A DNA stretch of 64,000 nt from Oscillospiraceae bacterium (GTDB lineage: Bacteria; Bacillota; Clostridia; Oscillospirales; UBA929), in assembly GCA_009782215.1 (NCBI GenBank), contig WRKO01000003.1, positions 1-64,000 on the forward strand, written 5' to 3'. The position numbers and the translations under genes were made by a program. The notes beneath the pieces are model-generated. The model made no database searches, had not been told where the DNA came from, and saw only the letters and a list, made by a program, of their open reading frames with translations. This document shows positions 51,137 through 60,397 of the stretch, one piece after another (position 1 is the stretch's first letter; each line of letters starts with the position of its first letter).

Positions 51137-52987
51137 ATGAAAACACGCAAAATTCTCTCCCTCGCGCTCGCACTGATGATGGTGCTTACCCTGCTTGCCG
51201 CTTGCAGCCCCGCCGAGGAAGACCCCGTCGATCCCGGTGTCTCTCCCCCGCCCGGCGGCGCCAGCGCCGACCCCAGCACCGATCCTGGCACAGACAGTCC
51301 CTTTGACCCTCCCCCGGACGGAATCGTTGACACTAACATCCCGTTTGCCGTGGTCAACGACAACCCGGCCATTGAGGGCGGTGTCCTGCGCGTCGGCTAC
51401 GCCGCTCCGGGGCCGTTCAGAGGCCTACTCTCTCCCCTGCTCTATCAAGGCAACGACGACGCCCAGCTCCTCAACTGGTTTGACGAAGGTCTGCTGAGCT
51501 ATGACCTCGACTTCGTCGCCGATCAGGACGGCCCCGCCACCTACACCTCCGACAGCGAGGCGAAAACCATCACCCTGACCCTGCGCCCCGGCATCACTTG
51601 GCATGACGGCGCGCCGCTTACCCTTGACGACCTCGTCTTTGCCTATGAGGTCATCATCCATCCCGATTACACCGGCCCGCGCTTTAACGATGAATTCAGA
51701 AACATTGTCGGTTGGGACGCCTACAGAGACGGAGAATCCGACACCATCTCCGGCCTTGTCCTCTCCGAAGACAACATGCAGTTGACGATTCATTTCCATG
51801 AATTCGTCCCCACCCTGCTGGTCAACGGCTTCTGGTCTTCCGCCGCGCCGCGCCACTACCTCGGCGACATCCCGGTGGCGGACTTGGAAACCCACGACAG
51901 AATCCGCATCAACCCCATCGGCTTCGGCCCGTTCAAGCTCGAATCCATCGTCCCGGGCGAATCGGCCATCTTTACACGCTTTGACGATTACTGGAAGGGC
52001 GCCCCCAAGCTGGAAGGCATTGACTTTAAGGTCATCGCCCCCGAGATGGTGCCGGCCGCGATGGAAAACGGCGAATTTGACGTCGCCGATTTCAGCACCC
52101 AGCACTACCTTGATTACCTGAACCCCACCAACTTCCAATATATCGCCCAACTGGCGACCGTGTTCAACTATTTCGCCTTTGACCTCGGCTATTGGGACGA
52201 CGAAAACGAGACCGTCGTACTCCACGACAATCCCAAGCTGGGCAATCTCAATCTGCGTAAGGCCCTCGCCCACGCGGTTGACCACGATACGCTCAACGAA
52301 ACGGTTTGGAACGGCCTGCGCGTAAGAGCCACCACCATGATTACCCCGCGCCACGGCGGTTACCAAAACCAAGATATCCCCGGCTTCTACTATGACCCCG
52401 ACAAGGCGAAGCAGCTCCTTGACGAGGCCGGATATATCGACGTTGACGGTGACGGGTTCCGCGAAGACCCCGACGGCGAACAGCTTACCATCACCTTCGC
52501 GCATATGGAAGGCGCGGGCGCCGAAACCATCACCCAGTTCATGCTTCAATGCTGGGCGGACGTTGGTCTGCGCGTAGAGCTGTTCCTCGGCCGTCTGCAT
52601 GACTTCAACGTCTTCTACGATTATGTCGAGTACAACGAGCCCGGCCTCGATATGTGGGCCGCCGCGTGGCAAACCGGCATCAACCCCGACCCGGCCGGCC
52701 TGTGGGGCAACCACGCTTGGAACTACTCGAAGTATATCGACGACGAGCTGGTCGAAGCTATGGCGGCCTGCATCGCCGAAGAAGCGTGGGACGACACATT
52801 CCGCATAAACGCGTTCCGCCACTGGCAGCAACTGATGTATGACAAAGCCACCGCCATCCCGTTCCAGTGGAGGATGGAGCTGATGTCCGTCAACAACCGC
52901 GTGAAGAACTACGACATGATGCCTGCCTTTATCGACGCGAAGCTCCACCTCATTGAGCTGACCGCCGACGCGCCGTACGTTAAATAA
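51137..52987 (+). CDS. Oligopeptide-binding lipoprotein (SBP family 5)
   Basis: 616 residues from ATG 51137 with TAGGAGGA upstream. Signal peptide and lipobox are clear (LALALMMVLTLLAACSP). A disordered Pro/Asp linker (about 25-65) precedes the periplasmic-binding fold, with LRPGITWHDGAPLTLDDLVFAYE and YDPDKAKQLLDEAGYID as family marks. It captures peptides outside the membrane and passes them to the permease. Last gene of the operon, followed by a hairpin. Confidence 0.93.
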   Translation: MKTRKILSLALALMMVLTLLAACSPAEEDPVDPGVSPPPGGASADPSTDPGTDSPFDPPPDGIVDTNIPFAVVNDNPAIEGGVLRVGYAAPGPFRGLLSPLLYQGNDDAQLLNWFDEGLLSYDLDFVADQDGPATYTSDSEAKTITLTLRPGITWHDGAPLTLDDLVFAYEVIIHPDYTGPRFNDEFRNIVGWDAYRDGESDTISGLVLSEDNMQLTIHFHEFVPTLLVNGFWSSAAPRHYLGDIPVADLETHDRIRINPIGFGPFKLESIVPGESAIFTRFDDYWKGAPKLEGIDFKVIAPEMVPAAMENGEFDVADFSTQHYLDYLNPTNFQYIAQLATVFNYFAFDLGYWDDENETVVLHDNPKLGNLNLRKALAHAVDHDTLNETVWNGLRVRATTMITPRHGGYQNQDIPGFYYDPDKAKQLLDEAGYIDVDGDGFREDPDGEQLTITFAHMEGAGAETITQFMLQCWADVGLRVELFLGRLHDFNVFYDYVEYNEPGLDMWAAAWQTGINPDPAGLWGNHAWNYSKYIDDELVEAMAACIAEEAWDDTFRINAFRHWQQLMYDKATAIPFQWRMELMSVNNRVKNYDMMPAFIDAKLHLIELTADAPYVK

Positions 52988-53004
52988 CCATCGGAGCAAA
53001 ACAC

Positions 53005-53033
53005 CCGCGGAGGCGCAGCTTGCGTCTCCGCGG
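53005..53033 (+). terminator. Terminator of the peptide ABC operon
   Basis: CCGCGGAGGCGCA and TGCGTCTCCGCGG form a 13-base stem with one G-U pair and loop GCT, followed by CCCTTTG. It lies 18 bases after the stop of the binding protein. Confidence 0.75.
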
Positions 53034-53128
53034 CCCTTTGCCCGGACGAGATATTTTGTGTAATACCCCCCACGGCCCCTTTATATTTTCCGTCCGCCGT
53101 TTATACTTCATAGAGAGGTGGGCTTATC

Positions 53129-56100
53129 ATGTTTGAGTTTCTCAACATTTTCGGAGGGGTTTTCTTCTCCATGTTCCCGTATTCCATCCTTTGCCTTGTC
53201 CCGTTTTGGGGCGGCGCGGCAAATTTGAGGGGCAGCAAGAAAAGAGCCTATATTTATTTTCTGCTGTTTACAGCCTATTTACTGGGAGAATCCATCGTTA
53301 TTTTCGTTGCCGGCCTCGCCCTCGGCACCACCACGCACATCCTTACCGTTGTGAAGCTGATACTCAGCTTTGCCCTGTTGTTTTCCATCATCAAGGCGCG
53401 GCTGATGAAGCTGCTCTATGTCTTCCTCGTCGTGGCGGTCTACGCCACCTGCCTGAGCAGTATGGCCAGTCACTTCGAGGCGGTGTTTTTCCCCGAATAC
53501 CACCAGTTGTACAACCAAATCACCCATAATCTGTTTCATTTCACCCTTATGATTGTAACCATACCGTTTGTATGGAGATTTTTCCGCAGCCAGATGAGGG
53601 TGTTCGTCGGCGGCGAACACAGGCATTTATGGAAGGTCATGTGGCTGATTCCCGCCGCGGCGCTGGCTGTTATCTCCATATTCACCGCCAGTTACGACGT
53701 TGAGGTTATCGCCGGACGGCCGTTTTTCTTCCGCGTGCTGCTGTTGTCCCTCGCCTCGTTTCTCTTGAATTATGCCGTGATAAGAAGCGTCAACACCAGC
53801 GTGCAAAAGCAGTGGAAGAAATTGAGGTTCCCGGTATTTTCCTTCCTGCTGTTTTTGGCCATTTCTTTGATTGCGTCTGTGGCGTACATCCTCTCGGCGC
53901 GTCAAATCAACCGCACTTACGCGTCTCAGCAGCTTGTCGTTTCGGGCGAAACCATAAAGCTGTCTCTGGCGACGGCCATCAACAGTGAATTGTCGCTGAT
54001 ACGAAAGCTGGGGGACTCCCCGATTATCCGGGATTATTTTACCCAGCCGGGCGACCCCGTCCATACAGCGTATGCCGTTTCCGAGTTTGAGCTGTTTCAG
54101 CAGCACAGCTCGGAGGGAATTGTCTTTTGGGTCAATGACATCGACAAGATGTTTCACGCCACCGGCACCGAGCCGTATCTCGTAGACCCGGACGACCCTG
54201 AGAACTACTGGTATAACCTGACGCTGTATGAAACGGACGACTATAACTTCAACATAAACTATAACCCGGAGATGGACATGATTAACCTTTGGATCAACGT
54301 CCCGGTCTTTTCCTATTCGGCCGGCGGGGCGCGGACGCCGGTGGGTATGCTCGGCACGGGCCTCAACCTAACCGCAATCACCGAGCTGGTGGACGCCGCC
54401 CACCGGGAGCGCAGCCGGTACATAACGGCCTATCTGTTCAATCGGCACCACGAAATCACCATCGCTGCGGATTTTGACTTAATCACGCATAAGGTTCTCC
54501 TCTCGGAGCATTTAGGCGGCGCCGGAGAGGAAGCCATCCGTGTCGCGGATTCGATTGTTGACGGCAAAGGCCAAAACTATATCTACGGGGATTATATGTA
54601 CCGGGTGGGCGTCATTCCCTCGATAAAAGACTGGAATATCGTGATGAGCTATCCGCTTCCCGGTCTTTTGGCGCTGAATCAGGATATGAACGTGGTCTTT
54701 TTCGGGATGCTGTCCCTTATCCTTATTTTGTTTGTCATTATGAACATTTTCGTCGCCCGCTCAAGCCGGGCTATGTCGGAGCAGAATTTACGGCTGGAGG
54801 AAAGCAACCGGAACGCCGCGGAGGCGAACGACATCCTAAAAACGGTCAACGACGCCGCCGCTTTACTGCTGCAAGCAGGGGTGGACGGATTCATGGACGT
54901 CCTCTGGCGCTGTATGGGCATGATTGGCCAAACCGTGAGCGCCGACCGCGTGTATATTTGGAGAAACCGCACCGAAAACGGCGTGGTATACAGCACCCAG
55001 CTTCTTGAATGGTCGATGGGCGCGGAGCCGCAGCAGGGAAATGAATATACCATCGACATCCCGCTTGAGGAAACCTCCGAGGAGTGGGTGGAAACGCTGA
55101 CAAGCAAGCGGTGCGTCAACGCCATTGTCCGGGAAATGACGCAGGGCTCGCAGGAACAGCTTTCCCCGCAGGGGATTCTGTCTATTTTCGCCGCGCCCAT
55201 TTTCTTCGGGGATTATTTTTGGGGGTTTGTCGGATTCGACAACTGCCACAGCGAAAAGGTGCTTCCCAAGCATCTGGAAGAAAGCCTGTATTCCGCCGGG
55301 CTTCTCATTGGCAACGCCTTCAAGAATATCGACGACATTACCGCCACCATTAACTTGCAGGCAGAGTTGAAGGAAGCGCTGGAGGAGGCGCAGGCAGCCA
55401 ATGCCGCAAAATCAAAGTTTCTCGCCGCGATGAGCCATGAAATCCGCACCCCGATGAACGCCATTATGGGAATCGCGCAGACAGAGCTGCAAAAGGACAC
55501 CCTGCCGGATGAATACGTAACGGCGCTGAACAGGATTCATAACTCCGGCGGCAGTCTGCTGGGGATTATCAACGACATTTTGGATATGTCGAAAATCGAA
55601 ACGGGCAAAATGGAGCTTCATCCCGTGGAATATGACATCCCCAGCCTGATTAACGACACGGTACAGCTTAACATCGTGCGAATCGGCTCCAAGCAGATTA
55701 AGCTCATCCTCGACATCGAGGAGACCCTTCCCTCAAGGATGATTGGCGACGAGCTGAGGCTGAAGCAGATTCTGAGCAACCTTCTCTCCAACGCCATCAA
55801 GTATACGGACAAGGGCTATGTCAAGCTGACGGTGTCGTTTTCCGAGCAGGACAGCGGCCTCACGCTGCGGTTTGTCGTTGAGGACACGGGGCAGGGCATG
55901 AGGCCGGAGGACAGGGACAGATTGTTTACCGAATACTCCCGCTTCAATACCGAGAGCAACCGGGCTACCGAAGGCACGGGAATCGGCTTGAGCATCACAA
56001 AAAGCCTGACGGAGCTGATGGACGGAACCATCGAGGTGGAAAGCGAATATGGCATAGGCAGTGTGTTTGCGGTGACGGTCAGGCAAACGGCGGTGGACTG

Positions 56101-57763
56101 TGAGCCTATCGGCCCCGAGCTTGCGGAAAGGCTGCGCAGCTTCACCTTCACCGGGGAACGGCAGGCCGCCAGACTGCAAATCAACCGCGAGAGGATGCCC
56201 TACGGCAAGGTGCTGATTGTGGACGACGTGGAAACCAACTTGTATGTGGCGGAGGGGCTGATGACCCCGTATGAGCTGAAAATCGAAACGGCGCTCAGCG
56301 GGTTTGAAGCCCTCGACAAGATACGGAACGGCGCGGTGTATGACATCATCTTTATGGATCACATGATGCCGCAGATGGACGGGATAGAAACGACACAGCA
56401 CCTGCGCGATTCGGGTTACACCAACCCGATTGTCGCGCTGACCGCCAACGCCATCACCGGGCAGGCCGACCATTTCCTCGCCAACGGCTTTGACGACTTC
56501 ATCTCAAAGCCGATTGACCTCCGCCAGCTCAACGCCACGCTGAACCGTTTTATCCGCGACCGACAGCCGCCCGCGATACTGGCGGCGGCAGGGCAGCAAA
56601 AGGAAAAAGCCCAGCGCCCCTCCAAAAAAGACTTGCATCCAATCTTCGTCAGGGACGCCAAAAAGGCCATGCCCATTCTCGAAAGGATATATCAAGGCAT
56701 TGAAGACGAGGCGGAGGATGATTTGCGCCTGTTCGCCGTCAACGCCCACGGCATGAAGAGCGCCCTTGCCAGCATCGGAGAGCGTGAGGCGTCTCAGCTT
56801 GCCGGTATCTTGGAGGACGCCGCGAAAAAGAAGAACAAGGCCGTCGTCCAAGCCGAGACTCCGGCGCTGCTTGATTCCCTGCGGAGCGCCGTCGCGAAAA
56901 TCGAGGCGGAAACGCCCGCCGAGGCATCCGCCGCCAACGACGATTTGACCGTGCTGCGCAAGCATCTGGCGACCATTGCCGCGGCGTGCGCGGAGTATGA
57001 CGACCAAGCCGCCGAAGCCGCCCTCGCCGAGCTGGCGAAGCATCTGTGGACAAAGGAGACAAAAGAGGTTTTGGACAAAATCTCGGAACACCTCCTGCAC
57101 AGCGACTTTGAAAAAGCGGCGGAAGCCGCTGAGTCGCGGCTTTCGGACAACCCCGATTCCTTCGCGCTTCTCCAAACCGTCGACGGGCTGGACGCGGACG
57201 ACGCGCTCGCGGCGATGGGAGGTCTGCGGGACATATACCTAAACACGGTCAAGCTGACGGCGCGCCTGCTCCCGGAAACCATCTGGAAAATGGATAACTA
57301 TGCCGCCGCGGGCGGCGTAAAGGAATTCGCGATTGAAATCCACGGGCTGAAAAGCGTGCTGAAAAATATCGGCGCGTCGGCGCTGGGCAGAGAAGCGGAG
57401 CGCTTGGAAACGGACGCGCGCGGCGGCAAGGTCAGCGTGGAGGCTTACCAATCGTTTAAGGATTCGCTCACTGAGCTGCTGCGGAAACTAAACCTTGCCA
57501 TCCGGTCGGAGAAGCCCGAGAGCAAGGTTATAGACGGCGGCGCGTTCGCGGAGGCGCTGACGGAGGCGCAAACCGCCGCCGGAGAATTTGACTGCATCTT
57601 AGCGCTGGAGCTTCTCTATCCGTTCGCGGGCGGCTCGCTCGGCGGCGAAACGGAGACGCTTTTGGAGGGCGCAATCCACGCGCTTGAAGCGTTCGACTGC
57701 GAGGACGCGTTGAAATATATGAAGAAATTGGAGGATTATATCCATGATAGAACCGGGCAATGA
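53129..57763 (+). CDS. Large hybrid sensor histidine kinase with two HPt domains
   Basis: 1544 residues with AGAGAGGTG upstream. The N-terminus has about seven membrane segments. A further span (about 235-255) leads into an extracellular sensor region, another span lies near 525, and then comes a GAF-like domain (about 565-740). The HisKA box is AAMSHEIRTPMNAIMG, with the phospho-His near 770; the ATPase part shows LKQILSNLLSNAIKYT, EDTGQGM and GTGIGLSIT. The receiver has VLIVDDVETN and the acceptor Asp near 1076 in FMDHMMPQMDG. Two HPt domains follow, with His near 1206 (NAHGMKSAL) and 1404 (IHGLKSVL). A phosphorelay is likely; the overlapping response regulator is the obvious partner. Confidence 0.92.
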   Translation: MFEFLNIFGGVFFSMFPYSILCLVPFWGGAANLRGSKKRAYIYFLLFTAYLLGESIVIFVAGLALGTTTHILTVVKLILSFALLFSIIKARLMKLLYVFLVVAVYATCLSSMASHFEAVFFPEYHQLYNQITHNLFHFTLMIVTIPFVWRFFRSQMRVFVGGEHRHLWKVMWLIPAAALAVISIFTASYDVEVIAGRPFFFRVLLLSLASFLLNYAVIRSVNTSVQKQWKKLRFPVFSFLLFLAISLIASVAYILSARQINRTYASQQLVVSGETIKLSLATAINSELSLIRKLGDSPIIRDYFTQPGDPVHTAYAVSEFELFQQHSSEGIVFWVNDIDKMFHATGTEPYLVDPDDPENYWYNLTLYETDDYNFNINYNPEMDMINLWINVPVFSYSAGGARTPVGMLGTGLNLTAITELVDAAHRERSRYITAYLFNRHHEITIAADFDLITHKVLLSEHLGGAGEEAIRVADSIVDGKGQNYIYGDYMYRVGVIPSIKDWNIVMSYPLPGLLALNQDMNVVFFGMLSLILILFVIMNIFVARSSRAMSEQNLRLEESNRNAAEANDILKTVNDAAALLLQAGVDGFMDVLWRCMGMIGQTVSADRVYIWRNRTENGVVYSTQLLEWSMGAEPQQGNEYTIDIPLEETSEEWVETLTSKRCVNAIVREMTQGSQEQLSPQGILSIFAAPIFFGDYFWGFVGFDNCHSEKVLPKHLEESLYSAGLLIGNAFKNIDDITATINLQAELKEALEEAQAANAAKSKFLAAMSHEIRTPMNAIMGIAQTELQKDTLPDEYVTALNRIHNSGGSLLGIINDILDMSKIETGKMELHPVEYDIPSLINDTVQLNIVRIGSKQIKLILDIEETLPSRMIGDELRLKQILSNLLSNAIKYTDKGYVKLTVSFSEQDSGLTLRFVVEDTGQGMRPEDRDRLFTEYSRFNTESNRATEGTGIGLSITKSLTELMDGTIEVESEYGIGSVFAVTVRQTAVDCEPIGPELAERLRSFTFTGERQAARLQINRERMPYGKVLIVDDVETNLYVAEGLMTPYELKIETALSGFEALDKIRNGAVYDIIFMDHMMPQMDGIETTQHLRDSGYTNPIVALTANAITGQADHFLANGFDDFISKPIDLRQLNATLNRFIRDRQPPAILAAAGQQKEKAQRPSKKDLHPIFVRDAKKAMPILERIYQGIEDEAEDDLRLFAVNAHGMKSALASIGEREASQLAGILEDAAKKKNKAVVQAETPALLDSLRSAVAKIEAETPAEASAANDDLTVLRKHLATIAAACAEYDDQAAEAALAELAKHLWTKETKEVLDKISEHLLHSDFEKAAEAAESRLSDNPDSFALLQTVDGLDADDALAAMGGLRDIYLNTVKLTARLLPETIWKMDNYAAAGGVKEFAIEIHGLKSVLKNIGASALGREAERLETDARGGKVSVEAYQSFKDSLTELLRKLNLAIRSEKPESKVIDGGAFAEALTEAQTAAGEFDCILALELLYPFAGGSLGGETETLLEGAIHALEAFDCEDALKYMKKLEDYIHDRTGQ

Positions 57764-58727
57764 GTATTTTTTCCGCATCAAAGGGCTGATGGTTCCTAGG
57801 CGGTGCGATTCCACTCTCATCCATAAAAACATCAACCGTTATATCGACCTTGCTCAGCCGCTCTCTGAAAAGCTGGAAAAGTCGTTTACCGACAAACGGT
57901 ATGATTTCTTTGCCGCGAATATGGAGACAGCGCTGTCAATGCTGAACTCGGTGTATGCCCGTTGGCTGGAAACCGAGGGCGATATCATCCTTCGCTGGCT
58001 TAGGGATAACCGTATGCCGTCTGCCAGCCCGCGGATAAGGCCGTTTATCGCCGATATGCTCACGCTGTCAATCGAAATGCAGCGGGTGCAGAATCAGGCG
58101 AAGCAGGAGTTTCTCAGCGAGGTCGAGCAGCACGCGGATATGGCAGACAATCTCTCGGCGGTAGGCTCACTGATTGGCGAAGGTGAATATGAGCAGGCGC
58201 AGAGCATGATTGCCGAGCTTGAGGAATACAGCCCCGAGGCGATGCTTGTCAATCTGCTTGACTTGGTGACCTCCCGGCAATATGACAAAGCGGGCGAGCT
58301 GGCAAACCTCCTCAAGGAAAAACACGTGGACGCCATCAAGACCTTCGGCGCCTCAGCGGACGCGGCGCAGAAAACCATCCTCGCCGTGGACGACAGGCCG
58401 GAAATCCTCTCCGGCATCAGCGCCGCGCTGAAAGGCCGCTATAAAGTGTTCGGCGTCACCGGCGGCAAAGCGGCGCTGAAATTCCTGCAAACCCGGCAGC
58501 CCGACCTGTTCATCCTCGACATTGATATGCCGGACATGGACGGCTACGAGCTGTCATACGCCATCCGCATGATGGAGCGTCATGCTTGGACGCCGATTAT
58601 CTTCCTGACCGGCAATTCATCGCGCGAGCATGTGATGAAAGCCATGCAGGCGGGCGGAAACGACTTTATCGTCAAGCCCGCTAACTACGACGTTTTGCTG
58701 ACCAAGGCGGGGAAATATCTGACATAA
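57744..58727 (+). CDS. Response regulator, receiver at the C-terminus
   Basis: 327 residues from ATG 57744, overlapping the kinase end by 20 bases, so it is co-translated. The first 200 residues are helical with no known domain. The receiver occupies about 208-325, with ILAVDDRPEI, acceptor Asp near 258 in LFILDIDMPDMDG, a Thr in IIFLTGNSS and Lys in FIVKPAN. There is no DNA-binding output, so its helical N-terminus may act by protein contacts. This order (helical domain first, receiver last) is unusual. Confidence 0.85.
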   Translation: MIEPGNEYFFRIKGLMVPRRCDSTLIHKNINRYIDLAQPLSEKLEKSFTDKRYDFFAANMETALSMLNSVYARWLETEGDIILRWLRDNRMPSASPRIRPFIADMLTLSIEMQRVQNQAKQEFLSEVEQHADMADNLSAVGSLIGEGEYEQAQSMIAELEEYSPEAMLVNLLDLVTSRQYDKAGELANLLKEKHVDAIKTFGASADAAQKTILAVDDRPEILSGISAALKGRYKVFGVTGGKAALKFLQTRQPDLFILDIDMPDMDGYELSYAIRMMERHAWTPIIFLTGNSSREHVMKAMQAGGNDFIVKPANYDVLLTKAGKYLT

Positions 58728-58814
58728 AAGTTCCCCGGATTCATCCCCCCGCCGGGACGCGCCATACATAACCGCCGCCGTCCGCGAATATATATGCGGA
58801 CGGGGGTGAGGCCG

Positions 58815-59738
58815 GTGACGGAGGAACACGCGGAACGGAAACGGACGGAGCAAAAGAATCCGGCGGCGTTTTACAGATTATGCGTATCGCTGGCGATATT
58901 GGGAGCGGCGCTGATTTCGCGCGCTTTTTTTCCCGAGCAAACCCGAAGCTTTCTGCATAACACCGTTTCGGGCGGCTGGGATTACACCGCCCTGCTGGGC
59001 GGCGCGGGCGACAGGCTGCGCTCCTTTGTTTTGGGCGTCCCCCACCCGGACAGCCTTGAAATTGCCGCGGAGGAGGACTCAACGGCGGCGACGGACGGCC
59101 CGCCGTATGTCAACCGCGAACTGGAGGAGACGTACGACCCTGAGCATGAGCCTCCGCCCGACGACGACCGGCCCTCGGGCGGCTTGCCCATCCCGGCGGA
59201 GGGAATGGGCGGCTTTGATTTGCCTGTGATGCGGGCGGACGCCCGCCTTTTCCTCTCGGAGTTTGACGGAGAGGACGACACCTTCCCCCTCCCCTTCGGG
59301 ATGCAAAAGCCCGAACGGGTGGACTACACGGTATACGATTTGCCGTTTGAAACAGCCCTCCCCGCTGCCGGAAGGCTCACATCCGCCTTCGGCTACCGCA
59401 TCCACCCGATTTACGGCGACTGGCGTTTTCATTTCGGCATAGACATCGCCAACGCCGCCGGGACGCCGATTCTGGCGTTTGCCGACGGGACTGTCTCCGC
59501 GACCGGGCGCAGCAACGGGTACGGCAATTATGTCATCCTTGAGCATGAGGGCGGGTTTTACACCCTCTACGCGCATTGCCGCACGGTGGACGTTCGGGCG
59601 GGGCGGACGGTTGAGCGCGGGCAGAAAATCGCCTCGGTCGGTTCTACCGGGGTAACCACCGGGCCGCATCTCCACTTCGAGCTGCGCTACGGAGACGCGT
59701 TTCTGGACCCGGAACGCTATCTCTCCGCCGTGCCGTGA
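58815..59738 (+). CDS. spoIVFA: SpoIVFA-like sporulation protein (M23 domain)
   Basis: 307 residues if started at GTG 58815, behind GGGGGTGAGG. An ATG at 58794 sits inside a GC-rich hairpin loop and seems less likely. One membrane anchor (FYRLCVSLAILGAALISRAFF) is followed by a Glu/Pro-rich linker and a C-terminal LytM/M23 domain (HFGIDIANAAGTP, YAHCRTVDVRAG, HLHFELRYG). It is directly followed by a site-2 protease gene with a 4-base overlap, the exact arrangement of spoIVFA-spoIVFB. In Bacillus the A protein holds B inactive until sigma-K activation is due. A CATACATA box at 58763 resembles a sigma-E -10 element, but no fitting -35 box is seen. Confidence 0.8.
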   Translation: MTEEHAERKRTEQKNPAAFYRLCVSLAILGAALISRAFFPEQTRSFLHNTVSGGWDYTALLGGAGDRLRSFVLGVPHPDSLEIAAEEDSTAATDGPPYVNRELEETYDPEHEPPPDDDRPSGGLPIPAEGMGGFDLPVMRADARLFLSEFDGEDDTFPLPFGMQKPERVDYTVYDLPFETALPAAGRLTSAFGYRIHPIYGDWRFHFGIDIANAAGTPILAFADGTVSATGRSNGYGNYVILEHEGGFYTLYAHCRTVDVRAGRTVERGQKIASVGSTGVTTGPHLHFELRYGDAFLDPERYLSAVP

Positions 59739-60397
59739 AAATCGGGAAACTTACCGTTCGTGCCGGGTTCATTCTGCTGGTAACCACGTTGGTTTATTTA
59801 GACCAAGGCGGGCTGCTTTGGGTGGTATTCGCGGCGGCGCTGCTGCATGAGCTGGGGCATTACATCCCGCTCCGTCTTCTGGGCGGGCGGGTGTCGCGGA
59901 TAGAGCTGACCGGGGGCGGCATGGGCATGGAGGCGGCGGCCCCGCTGAGCTATAGGCGGGAGATTATAAGCGTGCTGGGCGGGCCGGCGGCCAGCTTGGT
60001 TTTCGCGTTGCTTTTTTCCCTGCGGGATGGTATGATAGAGGGACAGGCCGCCATCGCCGGGATGTGTTTTTCCCACGCGCTGTTCAACATGCTGCCCATG
60101 CGCGGGCTGGACGGCGGGCGGGCGTTGGAATTGATTCTAACAGCCTGCGGCGTTGAGCGCGGACGGACGGTGGTGCATATCACCACCGCCGTGACCGCCT
60201 TGGCGCTGGGGCTTCTGTGCGGTATTTTGGCGGTGCGGCATAAAAACATATCGCTGCTACTGGCAATGATTTACGTCTTTACGTCCGCGTGCCGCCGCCG
60301 GGCGGCGGGAGGAGAACCGTATGAACCCCTACCAAAGAATAGAACCGTTTTTAACCGCCGTCAAAAAACCGGCCCGTTACACCGGCGGCGAGGTTAA
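59735..60397 (+). CDS. spoIVFB: SpoIVFB-like site-2 metalloprotease
   Basis: 220 residues from GTG 59735, overlapping the previous stop by 4 bases. An M50 family intramembrane protease: HELGH (His38, Glu39, His42), and the second motif NMLPMRGLDGGR with Asp126, sit in membrane segments. In Bacillus it cleaves pro-sigma-K in the mother cell. Its 3' end overlaps the radical SAM gene by 77 bases, a long overlap that makes the last residues (RRQKTGPLHRRRG) doubtful; the real stop may be as written, but sequence quality should be checked. Confidence 0.85.
   Translation: MKIGKLTVRAGFILLVTTLVYLDQGGLLWVVFAAALLHELGHYIPLRLLGGRVSRIELTGGGMGMEAAAPLSYRREIISVLGGPAASLVFALLFSLRDGMIEGQAAIAGMCFSHALFNMLPMRGLDGGRALELILTACGVERGRTVVHITTAVTALALGLLCGILAVRHKNISLLLAMIYVFTSACRRRAAGGEPYEPLPKNRTVFNRRQKTGPLHRRRG

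Noticed and set aside
51425-52999. 524-codon minus-strand open frame opposite the peptide-binding protein
   Set aside because: Val/Gly/Asp-rich mirror frame without start signal or domain.
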